Source: Coffea arabica | Taxonomy: Eukaryota; Streptophyta; Magnoliopsida; Gentianales; Rubiaceae | DNA: 64,000 nucleotides | Assembly (NCBI RefSeq): GCF_036785885.1 | Contig: NC_092310.1 | Coordinates: 682,001-746,000, forward strand | Reading direction: 5' to 3' | In this document: positions 23,788 to 35,300 of the stretch, in pieces | Position numbering within the stretch: the first letter of the stretch is position 1 | How the letters are laid out: each line of letters starts with the position of its first letter | The notes under the pieces: model-generated | Databases searched by the model: none | Seen by the model: the letters and a program-made list of their open reading frames with translations, nothing else | Told to the model about the DNA's origin: nothing | Translations under genes and position numbers: made by a program

Positions 23788-25491
23788 TTGGTTCCTTTTT
23801 TTTATATATATCTTTGGTTAGAGACCAAAATAAAAGTTTCATTTTTATTAATCTTTTGGGTTAAATATGTGTGTTTAATTATCTTTCATTATGGAAATGC
23901 AAAAGTAAATTCATTTGTATCTTTCATTATTTTTTTCCTTTTATTTTTATTTCATCTTTTGGGTTAAATATGTATGTCATTTACAAAAAGATGGATGGAC
24001 GTTTTACAAGGTTGTATATATTGGTTCCTTTTTATCATTGGTTAGAGACCAAAATAAAAGTTTTTTTTTATTCTATTCATCTTTGGGGCTAAATATGTGT
24101 GTTTAATTATCATGCATTATGGAAATGCAAAAGAAAAATCATTTGCATTGCATTCGTGTTGTCTTTTTATTTGAAAAATGTTATTTTTTTCCTTTTATTG
24201 TGTATGTTATTCACAAGAATAGACGTTTTAGAATGTCATTTAAAAACAATTTACTGTCTAAATATTTACGTGTGGAAATTACTAGAAATTAATTCACACA
24301 GAATATTCTAATATTGAATACATTATTCTACATATATATTATGTTACCTTACGCACATTTACAATTTTTCTCTATATTCTTCTTTCTTTTAAGGAAATAA
24401 ATTGTTTTTTTTTTTTTCAAATTATAGCTACTATTACAATTAAAATTCACAATTGAAATTTTTGTCTCACACAAAGGGAGTACCTTGACGTACACTTGTT
24501 ATTTTTGGACAGTCCAAAGATGGCACTGTCCTGAAGTTACCACATTGGCCCAGGCAACAGCAGCGACAAGGCCCAAAAGATATTGCCGTTGGTTTTAACA
24601 TTTCGTCTGGATATCTTGTCCTTTTTAATCAGTAAGGCCCCCACTTGGTGGCAGCTGTTAGCCACCCGCTGCTGGTGGGTTCATGGGCCCCCATGGACTA
24701 GTGGGTACCTCAAGTCCATTGTTGGACTACCTGCTTTAACCTATTCGCCTAATGGGCGTCAGCGGGCTTACATCGTTTTTGTTTTTATTTTTTATTTTTA
24801 AAGGGAGATTTCAAGCTTTATAAAGAAAGGAAAAATAGGTGCCTAGTTAATGTTCTATCAGTTGAAATGAGTTTGTTGGACATTGCATAAGTGAAAATGA
24901 AAAAGAAAATGACGTTTGCTGCTGCGGGTGTTTTTGATATAAAAAAAAAAGTATTTTTGAGATGTTTTGTGAACATCATCTCATACAATTAGGAGTGAAA
25001 ATTTTGGTGTTAAAAATGTTTTTAGCAAAAGTTCAAAATTGATGTTTTTAGAATAGTTTTTTAGTAGTTTAAAAAATAAAATATTAAATTTGTTCATTTT
25101 ATCCTATATTATGAAATAAATAAAGAGATAAATATATTTAAAAATTTTCAAATTATGCATTATCCAATACAATAAGTACTTATTAAACTGTATCTAAAGA
25201 ATATATTTAAAAACACTTAAATACTTAATAAGTTCTTTTATCAAAAGCTCTACGTGAAGTACTTGCTAATAAACTACTGACCAACCCTTAAAATAGTTTG
25301 TCACCAGTGAGTCTTGTGTTCACTTGCCCCAATTACTGATTATGTAATGACTTAAAGAGTGTAGCAATTCAGCAGTCCTTCAATCTTTCTCTGAAATCGA
25401 GTTTTGATTTGCTGAAAATGGTTTTGTCCTTCTTTAATTAGAGCTAAATGCAAAAAAAAAAAAAAGGGAAAAAAAGAAAGGTTGTATACCA
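23785..25491. other. AT-rich spacer, no gene seen
   Basis: Short repeats of the form GGGTTAAATATGTGTGTTTAATTATC with GGTTAGAGACCAAAATAAAAG recur between about 23818 and 24110, indicating local duplication. A more GC-rich block at 24500-24770 contains no sustained reading frame with recognisable similarity. Nothing else can be supported. Confidence 0.6.
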
Positions 25492-25499
25492 TTCTAACC

Positions 25500-26025
25500 T
25501 AGGGGTGTGCAAAATCAAAAAATTCCGATTTACCGACCGTCGGAAATTCGAATTCGGTAATTCGGAATGAAAATTGGAATTTCGATTTCGAATTGGTCGA
25601 ATTCGGTAACGAGATTTTTCAAATCGAAATTTCCGATTTCGAATACACAGTTCGAAATTCAAATCGAAATCGAAATTCGGAATTTCTATTTCGATTTCAA
25701 ATATGTTTTTCATATATATATATATATATAATATAATATAACATTTATATTATAATAATAACTTTTATATTCATGAATTCGGTGTATTTCGATTTCAATT
25801 TGTTTTCACACATATATATAATATTTTTTTATATATGTAATATAATATTTATATAATAATAATTTTTATATTTATGAATTTGGTGAAATCGAAATCGAAA
25901 TTCGTTTCGAATTCGAATTCGGAATTGGTGAATTCAAAATTGAAATCGATCGAAATTCTGATACCAAAAATTCGAAAAATTCTGATTTCAAAGTTTTGAA
26001 TTATCGATTTCGATTCACACCCCTA
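25500..26025. mobile_element. hAT-like MITE with TAGGGGTGTG termini and intact 8-bp duplication
   Basis: The element begins TAGGGGTGTG and ends CACACCCCTA, flanked by TTCTAACC at 25492-25499 and 26026-26033, an exact 8-bp target duplication. The interior consists of repeated GAAATTCG/CGAATTTC blocks that are self-complementary, plus AT runs. No transposase frame. The intact duplication suggests a fairly recent insertion. Confidence 0.85.
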
Positions 26026-26391
26026 TTCTAACCTGAACAAGAGGTTGCTAATGACACAAGTGTCTTCTATTCAGAAGTCCAACAAGGTAAACAGCATGTG
26101 CAACGACCATGAACATGCACTCAACAGCATGTGCAGTGACCATGAACATATACTTACATCACAAGCTGCACGCTTATTGGACTTGAGCAGATCAACAGTT
26201 CAACACTAGAAATATGGATACACAGAGAGATGATGGACTGGAAATTGTGTATTTTCTATTCATGGCATTGAAAGTCTATCGCTCTGCTCAAGAAATAAAA
26301 TTTAGTATTTAGAATGACAACACAAGAAAGTCTATTATGGGTTGTTTCGCAGAAGCCAACAGTGATGATTTCACTGATCCAGGATTAGAAG

Positions 26392-26772
26392 CATGGTTCA
26401 AAGTACCGAGACGATTCGGCCGAATCGTCATCGGAACGGATCTCTCTGATACAATATCCAAACAAGATGATTTTGAGATACTTAACTCATCGAGAACTTG
26501 GCCAAGTCACCAAAAACTCGGCTGAGAAATCCCCGATATGAATAGTCTTGACTAAATCAGCTCGAATCATCCCGAGTCAACTCGCAAATCTACATTTTAT
26601 AGATTTTCTTTTACTAAATTTTTTTATTATTTTTGTTTAGCATATTTTTTAATATTATTCACAATTTTTAGAATATTAAATGCTTCAAAATTTGCGTCTC
26701 GTCGAAATCGTGACCTCTATATACCGAGACTGATGTAAAACGGTTCGGACCGCGACCGCAACTTTGAACCAT
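26392..26772. mobile_element. Mutator-like MITE with 9-bp target duplication
   Basis: The left end CATGGTTCAAAGT and right end ACTTTGAACCAT are inverted copies. GATTAGAAG flanks both sides (26383-26391 and 26773-26781), an exact 9-bp duplication as expected for Mutator-family transposition. The interior has CGAATCGTC/CCGAGTCAACTCG blocks and no coding capacity. Confidence 0.8.
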
Positions 26773-27111
26773 GATTAGAAGTCTATATGTGTCGTGAATT
26801 ATAGTTTGCCCCTTGGTTCAGTTCAGACTTCAGACTCTAGATACTAGAATTAGAATCTCGAGTGCAAAATGCTGGCGGGATAGGTAAGAGTCAGAATTGA
26901 TTTATGGACTAGGGGAATTTTTAGCAAGAGATGGAATGTTCTATATATGTACTAATATGAGGGCATATCCTGAAACTAATGAAACAAGAAGAAAACAGAA
27001 GTATAATGCTACTCAGTCGAATGTTTTTCTTCTAAATATCAAAATGGCCGTGCTAATTTATAATCTGATATGGTAAAAACTTGGGGGGGATACATTGTTT
27101 GAACTACTGGA

Positions 27112-28005
27112 TTAGCTGGGGCAGAACATCTGGTAGGGAAGATCCCAGAAAGAATCGTTACAATCATGAACATTCTCCCAATATTCACTCACACCATTCA
27201 TTGCATACAGGGATGCAGATATCTGTCTCTGAACCTTCATATGTTCGAAGTCTGGAATCTGATGATAGTATTGAGTTTGGTGATCGCTCATCATCTCGGA
27301 TATATCTTTTTTGGGCAATTCAAAACCTGCATCTTGTTGACCTAAAAGAATCCTATCAAAATCAGATGCAAATGTTGAAAATAAGCTGCCATCACGGCCG
27401 GTGGTATAATCAAACTGATCAGAAGATGATGCCAGTTCATATCCTCCTGCAGCCATGAAGCAGCTCAAGTCCGGCTTATATGCATCATCAAACAGCTTTG
27501 TCTGCGCATGAATTGTCGTGAGAACAGCTGCAGAGCTATCACTACTGTTGCTGCTGCTGCTGCTAAAACTACTTCCACTAGCACTACTCTGAGAAGTACT
27601 ACTGCTGCTACTAGTACGCGAAATGGTTCTGGAACTGCTCTCTGTGGCTGTCTTGTTGGAGGCTGTGGAAGCGAGAGAGGTGATTTTGTTGAGACGGCCT
27701 TTCTTCTGATTGAGGAGGTTTCTGATCTTCAAGGACAGAGCTGGATTGCAAGGAACATGATTCATGAAATTGGTTCGAGTATTCGAGCCTCGGAGAAGGC
27801 AAGCAGCCTCATCATAAGCTTGAGCAGCTTCTTCAGCTGTGTCAAACGTCCCGAGCCACATCCTGATCTTCTGAGTAGTGTTCTTGATCTCTGCTACCCA
27901 TTTGCCTGATGGCCTCTGTCTCACCCCAACAAACTTCCTTTTGCTGCTGCTGCTGCTGTTTCTATCCACCATATACGTGCCTTGTTTTTGGAATTGAAGT
28001 TCCAT
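27112..28005 (-). CDS. AP2/ERF transcription factor, RAP2.11/ERN type
   Basis: Single-exon gene of 297 residues counted from the ATG at 28003-28005 (an in-frame ATG at 28035 would add ten residues). One AP2 domain spans about 25-80: [17 protein letters not shown], then [20 protein letters not shown] and [10 protein letters not shown]. It would bind GCC-box-like DNA in the nucleus. The MELQFQ start and the [18 protein letters not shown] pattern match the group with Arabidopsis RAP2.11 (low-potassium response) and legume ERN1/ERN2 (nodulation). The tail has a poly-Ser region (about 125-165) and a C-terminal [10 protein letters not shown] motif. The residue after IK in the domain is Asn, where I recall Asp in close relatives. 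A TATA box lies about 130 bp upstream. Confidence 0.93.
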   Translation of the reverse strand: MELQFQKQGTYMVDRNSSSSSKRKFVGVRQRPSGKWVAEIKNTTQKIRMWLGTFDTAEEAAQAYDEAACLLRGSNTRTNFMNHVPCNPALSLKIRNLLNQKKGRLNKITSLASTASNKTATESSSRTISRTSSSSSTSQSSASGSSFSSSSSNSSDSSAAVLTTIHAQTKLFDDAYKPDLSCFMAAGGYELASSSDQFDYTTGRDGSLFSTFASDFDRILLGQQDAGFELPKKDISEMMSDHQTQYYHQIPDFEHMKVQRQISASLYAMNGVSEYWENVHDCNDSFWDLPYQMFCPS

Positions 28006-28135
28006 TTTCCTCCCCGCCCAAGAGAACAAGCTCAATCAGCTATAAAATTCTGTCAAAGTACAAAAAAAAAAAAGTAAATAGACAGAGGAGCCCTGAGTAG
28101 TCTCCTTGATTCTTCACAAATGGAGACGACAGAGA

Positions 28136-28143
28136 CTTATATA
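28136..28143 (-). promoter_or_regulatory. TATA box of the RAP2.11-type gene
   Basis: The minus strand reads ACTATATAAGTC here, about 130 bp before the chosen start codon. It matches the plant TATA consensus and implies transcription from about 28105-28110. Confidence 0.6.
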
Positions 28144-28511
28144 GTCATGACATTAGTGGGCAACCTCGTCGTGCTTTTGTTGTCAGTTTATAAAATTCAA
28201 TTTGTTCTTTTATAAATGTTTGACTGATTTTTCAATGAAAAGGGTTCGGACAATGCCAATCAACCATGACTGGTAAGCATGACCAATGCTCGCACACATA
28301 TTATCACACAGCTCTCTGGAAATGTTTATTTGCTTTTGGTATTATTTGCCTGATTTCCTGCAGGGCATGCTTGCACCTTTATGCCTAACACGTTCTTTCT
28401 TTAGGTTCTTAGCAAAACTGGCAGGATTTATCAACCGCTCCAACAAACAAATCTCCCTTGTTTTTATATCGGTGGAGCAACAAGCACACCTACCTGCCAA
28501 TCATTGGTTGC

Positions 28512-28735
28512 ATCCATGGTTCGCCGTCGCGGGTCGCGGTCGCTTCAAGGCCTCGGTTGTTCCATATCCGTTGCGGTATATCGGTTGAATATCGGATAAC
28601 ACGCACATTATAGCACATAAAAGTTTCCAAAAATTTTGAAAAAATTACTAAAATTAGAAAATACTAAAAAAGACATAATTTGAAAAAATATCCGAGTCGA
28701 CTCCAAGTTGACTCAGATATCTCAGTCGATACCAT
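28512..28735. mobile_element. Diverged relative of the Mutator-like MITE at 26392
   Basis: The left end CATGGTTCGCCGTCGCGG resembles the complement of the other element's right end (ATGGTTCAAAGTTGCGGTCGCGG). The right end is reduced to ATACCAT. Internal GAGTCGACTC...GTTGACTC blocks are also shared. A GCATC pentamer on both sides may be what remains of a target duplication. Confidence 0.45.
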
Positions 28736-31700
28736 GCATCACAAATTCGAATCGCCAATACAGCAACACTGTTAATAGATAGATATATACCAGAAACAAA
28801 TGGAAGTCCCCATGAGATTAATTTTCAAAATACAATAAGCTCAATTGGACAAATCTCGAGCATGGTATCTCCACCTGGCAATTTCAAATTCAAGAAAGCC
28901 CCCAAAATGCCATCCGTCATACACAGCAAAGCAAAGATGGTGCAAAAGATAAAGGCAAGAAACCCTTGAATTATTAGCAGCAAGTCAAAGATGGTCCCTC
29001 CTCTCAAGCATATTCTGGAACAAAATACAAATTTGTTCTCTCTTATTCACCTTCATTTGGTCAACTTTGAACCTCTCTGAGCAGCAAAGTAGCAATCACA
29101 GTAGAGGGCCTGCCCCCCCATTATATTCCTTTTCTTTTTGGTTCATTTCTTTTTTGAAATGTTTAGGCGTCAGGCAAGGCTGCCATTTGGATGCACGCCA
29201 GGCATCTGCCCCTTGGATAGGAACTCCTTACTAGTAAACAAACACAGGTCCTTTTTTTGTCTTACGTTTTCAAGAATCGAATTAAAGCACGCTGCTGCTT
29301 AGCCTTTCGTTCGAATCTTTTTCATCATAACCTGACAAAGGTTAACTTTACCGCTTGCATCATTGGTTTTTGTATATGTAGTAGTATTAATCGACAAAAA
29401 TGGTGATTAATTAAGAAAGCCTTGTGGGGTGATCATCTCCTCCTCCTCCTCCTCCTCCAAAAGGAAGGGCCCTCGAGTGGTTGGAATAGTTACAGGAGAA
29501 CTCAAAAAATGACTGTGTATTCTGAATCTGGGATCTAGTAGTAATTAGTATTCAATAATCCATCCTTCCTAGTTCAGCCACCGACAACATGAAGCAATGC
29601 CGATGGAGGGCAGCAGGAGATTCATTTTTTTTACACAGTGAATTAACCATCACATAACACTACTACCTATTGTTATGATACAAGGAAAAAAAAATTTTTT
29701 TTTTAAAGGAGGGATCAGATTAACTTCTAACTAAGAGTTGGTTTACCAGGCAAATGGAAGGAGCATCTTGGAATTGGTTTCTGCTCTCTTAACTTATCTA
29801 ATTCATTGTCTCAATCAAAGATAAACACTAGTATCATTCAAGACTAGTGCCTTAAGGCGTGGCTAAATTCTTCTTGTTCCCCATATTGCTATGAAAAACT
29901 CGAGGAGTTAAATTTATGTGAATTGCAATCCTTTCATATAACAAAGAATAAACAATGGGGTGTTTTGTATAGTTATCTGCCTATGTTAGACACATTTAAC
30001 CTCAATTCTTGGGCAGAAATCAAAACACATACCAAACCACTAGTTTGAAAGCTCTGTTTCACATGTGCTCTTTTTGCCTTATGACTAAGAATGTTAACCA
30101 TGTTAGTAATAGAATTAGTGACTAGGCTTTAGGCATTTTACATGATGAGGAATGGATCAATCCTCTGTGTTATCAAGCACTTTCTGTATAGAAATGATGG
30201 GCATTTGTTTCAAATTGTAAAGCTCATTTTGTGATCAATACAAGATTAATATCGTTTGGGGAGAAAAAAAAAATACTAGGAACAGAACTTGTACATATTT
30301 CTTGGAGGTACTTATGATTGACCAAAGAAGTTAATAGCAGTAGCGTTACAGCTTGCTGTTCACGAGAATAAATGTTTCATAAAACATCAACTGCATTAGA
30401 TTATCCATACATACAAGATAAGCTGATAAGCATCAAGTTAATGAAGATACATAGCAGGCAGCTTGGCCTTGAATGGAATCTATTTCCTGACAAGCTGACA
30501 AAAGTTACCTTTTTGGCTTGCATCATTTGTTGCTGCGTTAGTCCGCAGATAAACATAACATAGTGATTAATTACTATGCAAGAACATTAATGTGGATGTG
30601 ATCGTCCCCTCACCTAAAAAAATAAAGGGCGATGGCTGGTAGAAATTGGGTTTTTAATTATGGGTGCTTGATTAGAGCAATGACAATGTTTTGAATAACT
30701 AATTCACAAGTTGTCCTGCTCCCTACTTCCTAGTCCTGAGACAATAATACCATATGTTCAAATGCCTATAAGTTGGATGTCCCTCGAAACTTAAAGAGTA
30801 GGGAAAAGCTGAATTCAGATTGAGCAGGATAATTGGGAGTTGTCTACATCTTCCCGCGTTACTACTACTACTACGTGCCCTTATAAGGACACTCTTGATG
30901 ACAAAAACTTTTTTAAGTAATGGAGTATCATCTAACTACGCTATGTAACGGAGTTCTTCTTATCCATGAAGTTTTTGTTTAGACAGAGAAGATGTCTATC
31001 CAAGTAATCACCAAGAACTTGTGCCTCCCCTCCCCACCCCCCCAAAAAAAAACCACCACCCCAAATGGAATTATTTGGAATCCATTTTACTCGATTACTG
31101 GTGTAGGCTTCATCTAGAAGTAGAACCCAGGCATCATATTTTTTCTTAACTGGAGTGGAGCAAGAGTCAGCAAATTTGGCTGCATACTCTATTCTTTAGC
31201 TTTTTCATAGAATCTCTTTCCTTACAAGGTGACAAATGTTGGCTTACCATAGAAAAGTGTAAATGTCAACATCCTCTTGATGGGATCATCATTGAGCACC
31301 AGCAGCTGGGCACCCTGATGACGGCAAGACCCTTCACAATACAGTGAGTATTCAGTCGTCTGTTCCTCCAAGTAGCGGCCTGGAGGAGCGCACAATAATA
31401 TCTCCACAACCAGAAAAGAAAAGTTTTATCAACAAAAATCTTCCAGGTCTGTCGCAACTTCGATACATCAAACTCTAATGCAGTCGTTCGCACCCCAACC
31501 CTGTAATATACATTCCCTCATCCAACAATCAACCAAGTGTGGTGGATTTTGGATTTCTAGCCCGAGTGCTGGGAGTAAAAGTTAGTTGATTCCTATGAAC
31601 GGATCAAAAGCAATAAGCTGGTACCATATGTTTTTTCAAATGGTTGCAACGGCTGACCATATTCTAAGAGTAAAACTGTAATGTGTATCAGAGAGAGTAC

Positions 31701-32000
31701 ACCACGATCTACAATATAGTCTGATTCTGGTACAGACTCGAAGCAATTGATTGACAAAATGGATGTTCAAAGCAAATCAATGGTCCATCCAAGAATAAAA
31801 CTGACAATATGGTAAACCACGCATTATCTATTTGCTTTCAAACATAATCATTCAATCAACAAAGACAAACACGTCCGGAATATGAAATACAAAAAAGAAA
31901 ACAAGCAGTGATAAGACGAGGAATGGTACACAATACGATTGGTTTGATATCAAAACAACAAAAGAATATAACCATTTATAATGAATTCCATGTCTTTGAC
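28736..32000. other. Spacer between RAP2.11-type gene and importin, no gene seen
   Basis: Mixed-composition sequence with a short CTC trinucleotide run at about 29437-29457 and a CCACCCC-rich patch near 31035. A minus-strand stretch at 31222-31500 has two overlapping open frames and ends at a GTAAGC, but I recognise no domain and cannot join it to other exons. The left part of the importin 3' untranslated region probably reaches to about 32.1 kb. Confidence 0.5.
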
Positions 32001-32353
32001 AATCAACAACATGAAGAACAAGTGGACCCGACCAAAACTGTGACAAGAATTGTCATACTGACAATTCTTACATCCCCTGCTTAAAACAAAATCTCAAGCC
32101 ACAATGACCAAACCTCCCCTCCTACCAAGTAAAACTGTAACACTCGATATACACATTCTACAGGAAAAAGGTCTGTACTTTACTCGCATAGCTTCACACT
32201 CTGACCAGGCAACCAACATGAGGTCAATGCATAATTTCATGCAAAATTGAATGCGGTTGAACATTTATGGCATGCAAAGAATTGAGGAAAAATATGATTT
32301 GACACAAGGCAACCCCAAAGCCATGAACAAAAGTTCTACTGTCAGCCAACTTG

Positions 32354-35300
32354 CTATGATGACAGGATGGATTGCAAAGCTAGCTGCTGCTGAGGCTGCA
32401 AAGATGACCAAGTTGATGCCAGGTCGGAAGGAGGCAGCGTCTGTTGAAGCTGCCTCAATAAATTAACCATTCTACTTGCAGTTTGCTCTGTAGCAAGGTC
32501 CTTCCCCGCACAGAGAACCTGCAGCACAAGCAAATAGGAATCACAGAATATCCCGAATGTGGCACGCATAAAAAGTCTGAGGTCACCACAAGCATTACGG
32601 AAGAGATTAAAAGTTGTTCCTAATTTTCAGATTCCATACTCTACAATAATGAAAATATAAAGCAGGCCACTTAAAACTTTCCATGCCTATGCATTCAATT
32701 GAACACCACAAAAGCGTGCACTCACTTCTCACCCCAACCACAAACATAAACCAGTCAAACCATTCACGCAGCACACCTCCAATTCACTGTGCCACCTTCA
32801 GTAACATACCACAATTATCTGTCAAACTCACCAACCACCTTATGATCCGCCACCAAGATACCCCAACTACCCTCAAAAAGATGAGGCTACAAGACAAGAC
32901 AAATGCACATATGATTCTTCAGACGTAATGTAACTGCAATCTGGTGAGCACCAGACAGGCAACTTGTACAGAATAAGAGCAAGTTTGTTGGTGATCAGTG
33001 AGCCCTTTTTCCTTCTTTTCATGCAGGAAGACACGGATCATTGGTAAAATATAGAGGAAAATAATAGCTGTTGAAAAAAACCAAAGAAGACATCATTGAA
33101 ACTGCTATGGGAACGAAATGATTTCCTGGTGGTGGTGAGGTGCATTTGCAACTCGACGACCATAGCTCATGGCTTCTTTCTCAGCCAGTCTCTGAATAAA
33201 AGATTCAACTCATCCAACATCATGATAACCCTCCATACAAGTGGAAAGAGAAATTAAACACAGTTGCATGCCAGAAGATGAAATAAGAAAGCAGCCTTTT
33301 GGATGAAATGGACACTAATGGTAGGGATCACAAGTCAAGACAAATTCCTTTACACAGCTTTAGCATCATCCAAATGTATATTGGACATATAGTGCTCAAA
33401 TTGTAAGTAAAATGAATAATTGAAAGTACAAAACCAACCTCAGCGAACACTGAAACAATTTTAGGCAAATATTGATTGTTGGGACCTAGAAGTTCCCTGT
33501 CTGATCTGCAGGAGGAAAAGTGACAGGTCATTTAACATTTACTAAACTGGGAAAGTGGAGGAGGAAAAGATCACAAATTAATTTAACAGCATGAATAACA
33601 CAACAAAATCTAAATCCCTTGCCTTTCAACCATTGAACAAAGCTGTTCGTGAACAACTTTAGCTTCAATTAGATCCCCTTTTATTGGCAAACAGCTCAGC
33701 CATGCAGGAACAACCTGGAAAGAATGAATAAGTGGTAAAAATTGTAGGAAAAGAAATATTGAATTTCTGGGCAGCAAGCACGCCCTAAGCCAGTGTGGAT
33801 CTGGAAGAGAATTTGATTGTTAATTATTATTATTGTTCTTATTTACCTAGGTGGAAAAGGTAGTCTTTCTTTCAGGCAGAAAAGTAAACAGACAACAACA
33901 AAGTCAACTGTAGCTTTTTAACATATCAACCTATAGGAGTTTCCAAATTCAATTAAGCAACAAGAGTTGTTGAAATTGCTTATAGACTAAACTTTAAAGA
34001 AGTTGGTGCTTGACACGCTTAATGAGTAACCTTCAAGACACAGCATCATACTTTTTCTCTGAAATTATCTGCAGAAAACAACATTCCATAAAACACAATC
34101 ATTAAATTCTACCCGCTACTTTGAGCCTAATTAACTTAAAATATCATCATCCTCTAAAGCATGCAAACATCCTCATTCATTTGTCCCTTTTTGTCTTCTT
34201 TTTGCCCCCTTATATGTGTGTGTGTATATATATATACACTTCTTTATGATTAAGCAGGGACAAACAAAGGATGGCGAGAAAATGAAGCATGCAGACCTGA
34301 GCCGAGTCGATACTATCTCGATGAAACTGGCATATCTTCCCAAGTGCAGAAACAGCATTGTCGTATGCCATCACATTTTCAGGCTGATGGGCATCAGGAT
34401 GCCGTATGACCACATTTAACCTTGATAAAGCCTCTGGATGGAGTCAAATCAACAAATCAATGACATTTAGCAGCCAGTCATAAACCAACAAAAGCCAAAA
34501 GGAAACAGACCATATCACGTCAAAGTCCAGAAATATACCTCCAACAAGAGGTTTGAAAACAGTGCCACCAAACTCTGCACATACGCCAAGTCCATAAACA
34601 GCAGCCTGTGTACATCAAAAACACGGTTCAGAGACTAGTAGAGAAGCAACTTCAAAAGTATTCTATAGAATGGCAACCCACGTATCCTAAAAACAACAAT
34701 AGCATGTAATGAACCAAATATCCCAAAAGAGGACTTGGGAAGTTATTTTCTACAAATTGTACCATATTTCTACGAACCTGTCTAACATCCGAGTTATCAT
34801 CATTACAAGCTTCCAAAAGGAACGGAAGATGTGTGTCATAGTACCTGGTTGACATGCTCAGAGACAATGAAATTTGATGCCTGTCATAAGCAAGAGTAAA
34901 TTAAAATACAATTTGCAGATTGGACACATACTTCAAAGCTGCTTCACGGCACTGTTCTGCAACATCATCAAAGATGCAAATTGCTATCCTTCTCTCTTCA
35001 GGAGTTTTATCCTTTCCCTGCATTAGAAGAGCGCACACAAATTTTGTATTCACTCTATGTCATGGAAGGCAGCTATAAAAATGTAAAGCAGGTGGAAAAA
35101 TGTTGTATTCAGTCTATGTCATGGAACAACCTCCATTTAGAACAAACACCCTTCTCTTAGAACCTCCGATTGTGTGTGTATGTGTTTCTTCTTATGTAAA
35201 TTAGCTATCATTAGCCTCGATCGCTTACACCAGAACTTAACAAATTTCCAGCAAAATGGTGGCAATAAGTGATTTTTCAGCCTTAAACTCCTTAATTTGT

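Noticed and set aside
27508-27909. 133-codon + strand frame
   Set aside because: It is antisense to the RAP2.11-type gene and its Thr/Ala-rich runs mirror the poly-Ser codons.
31222-31493. Two overlapping minus-strand frames with a GTAAGC at the end
   Set aside because: It reads like a possible exon, but no family is recognised and no partner exons are found nearby. Left as a query, not a gene.
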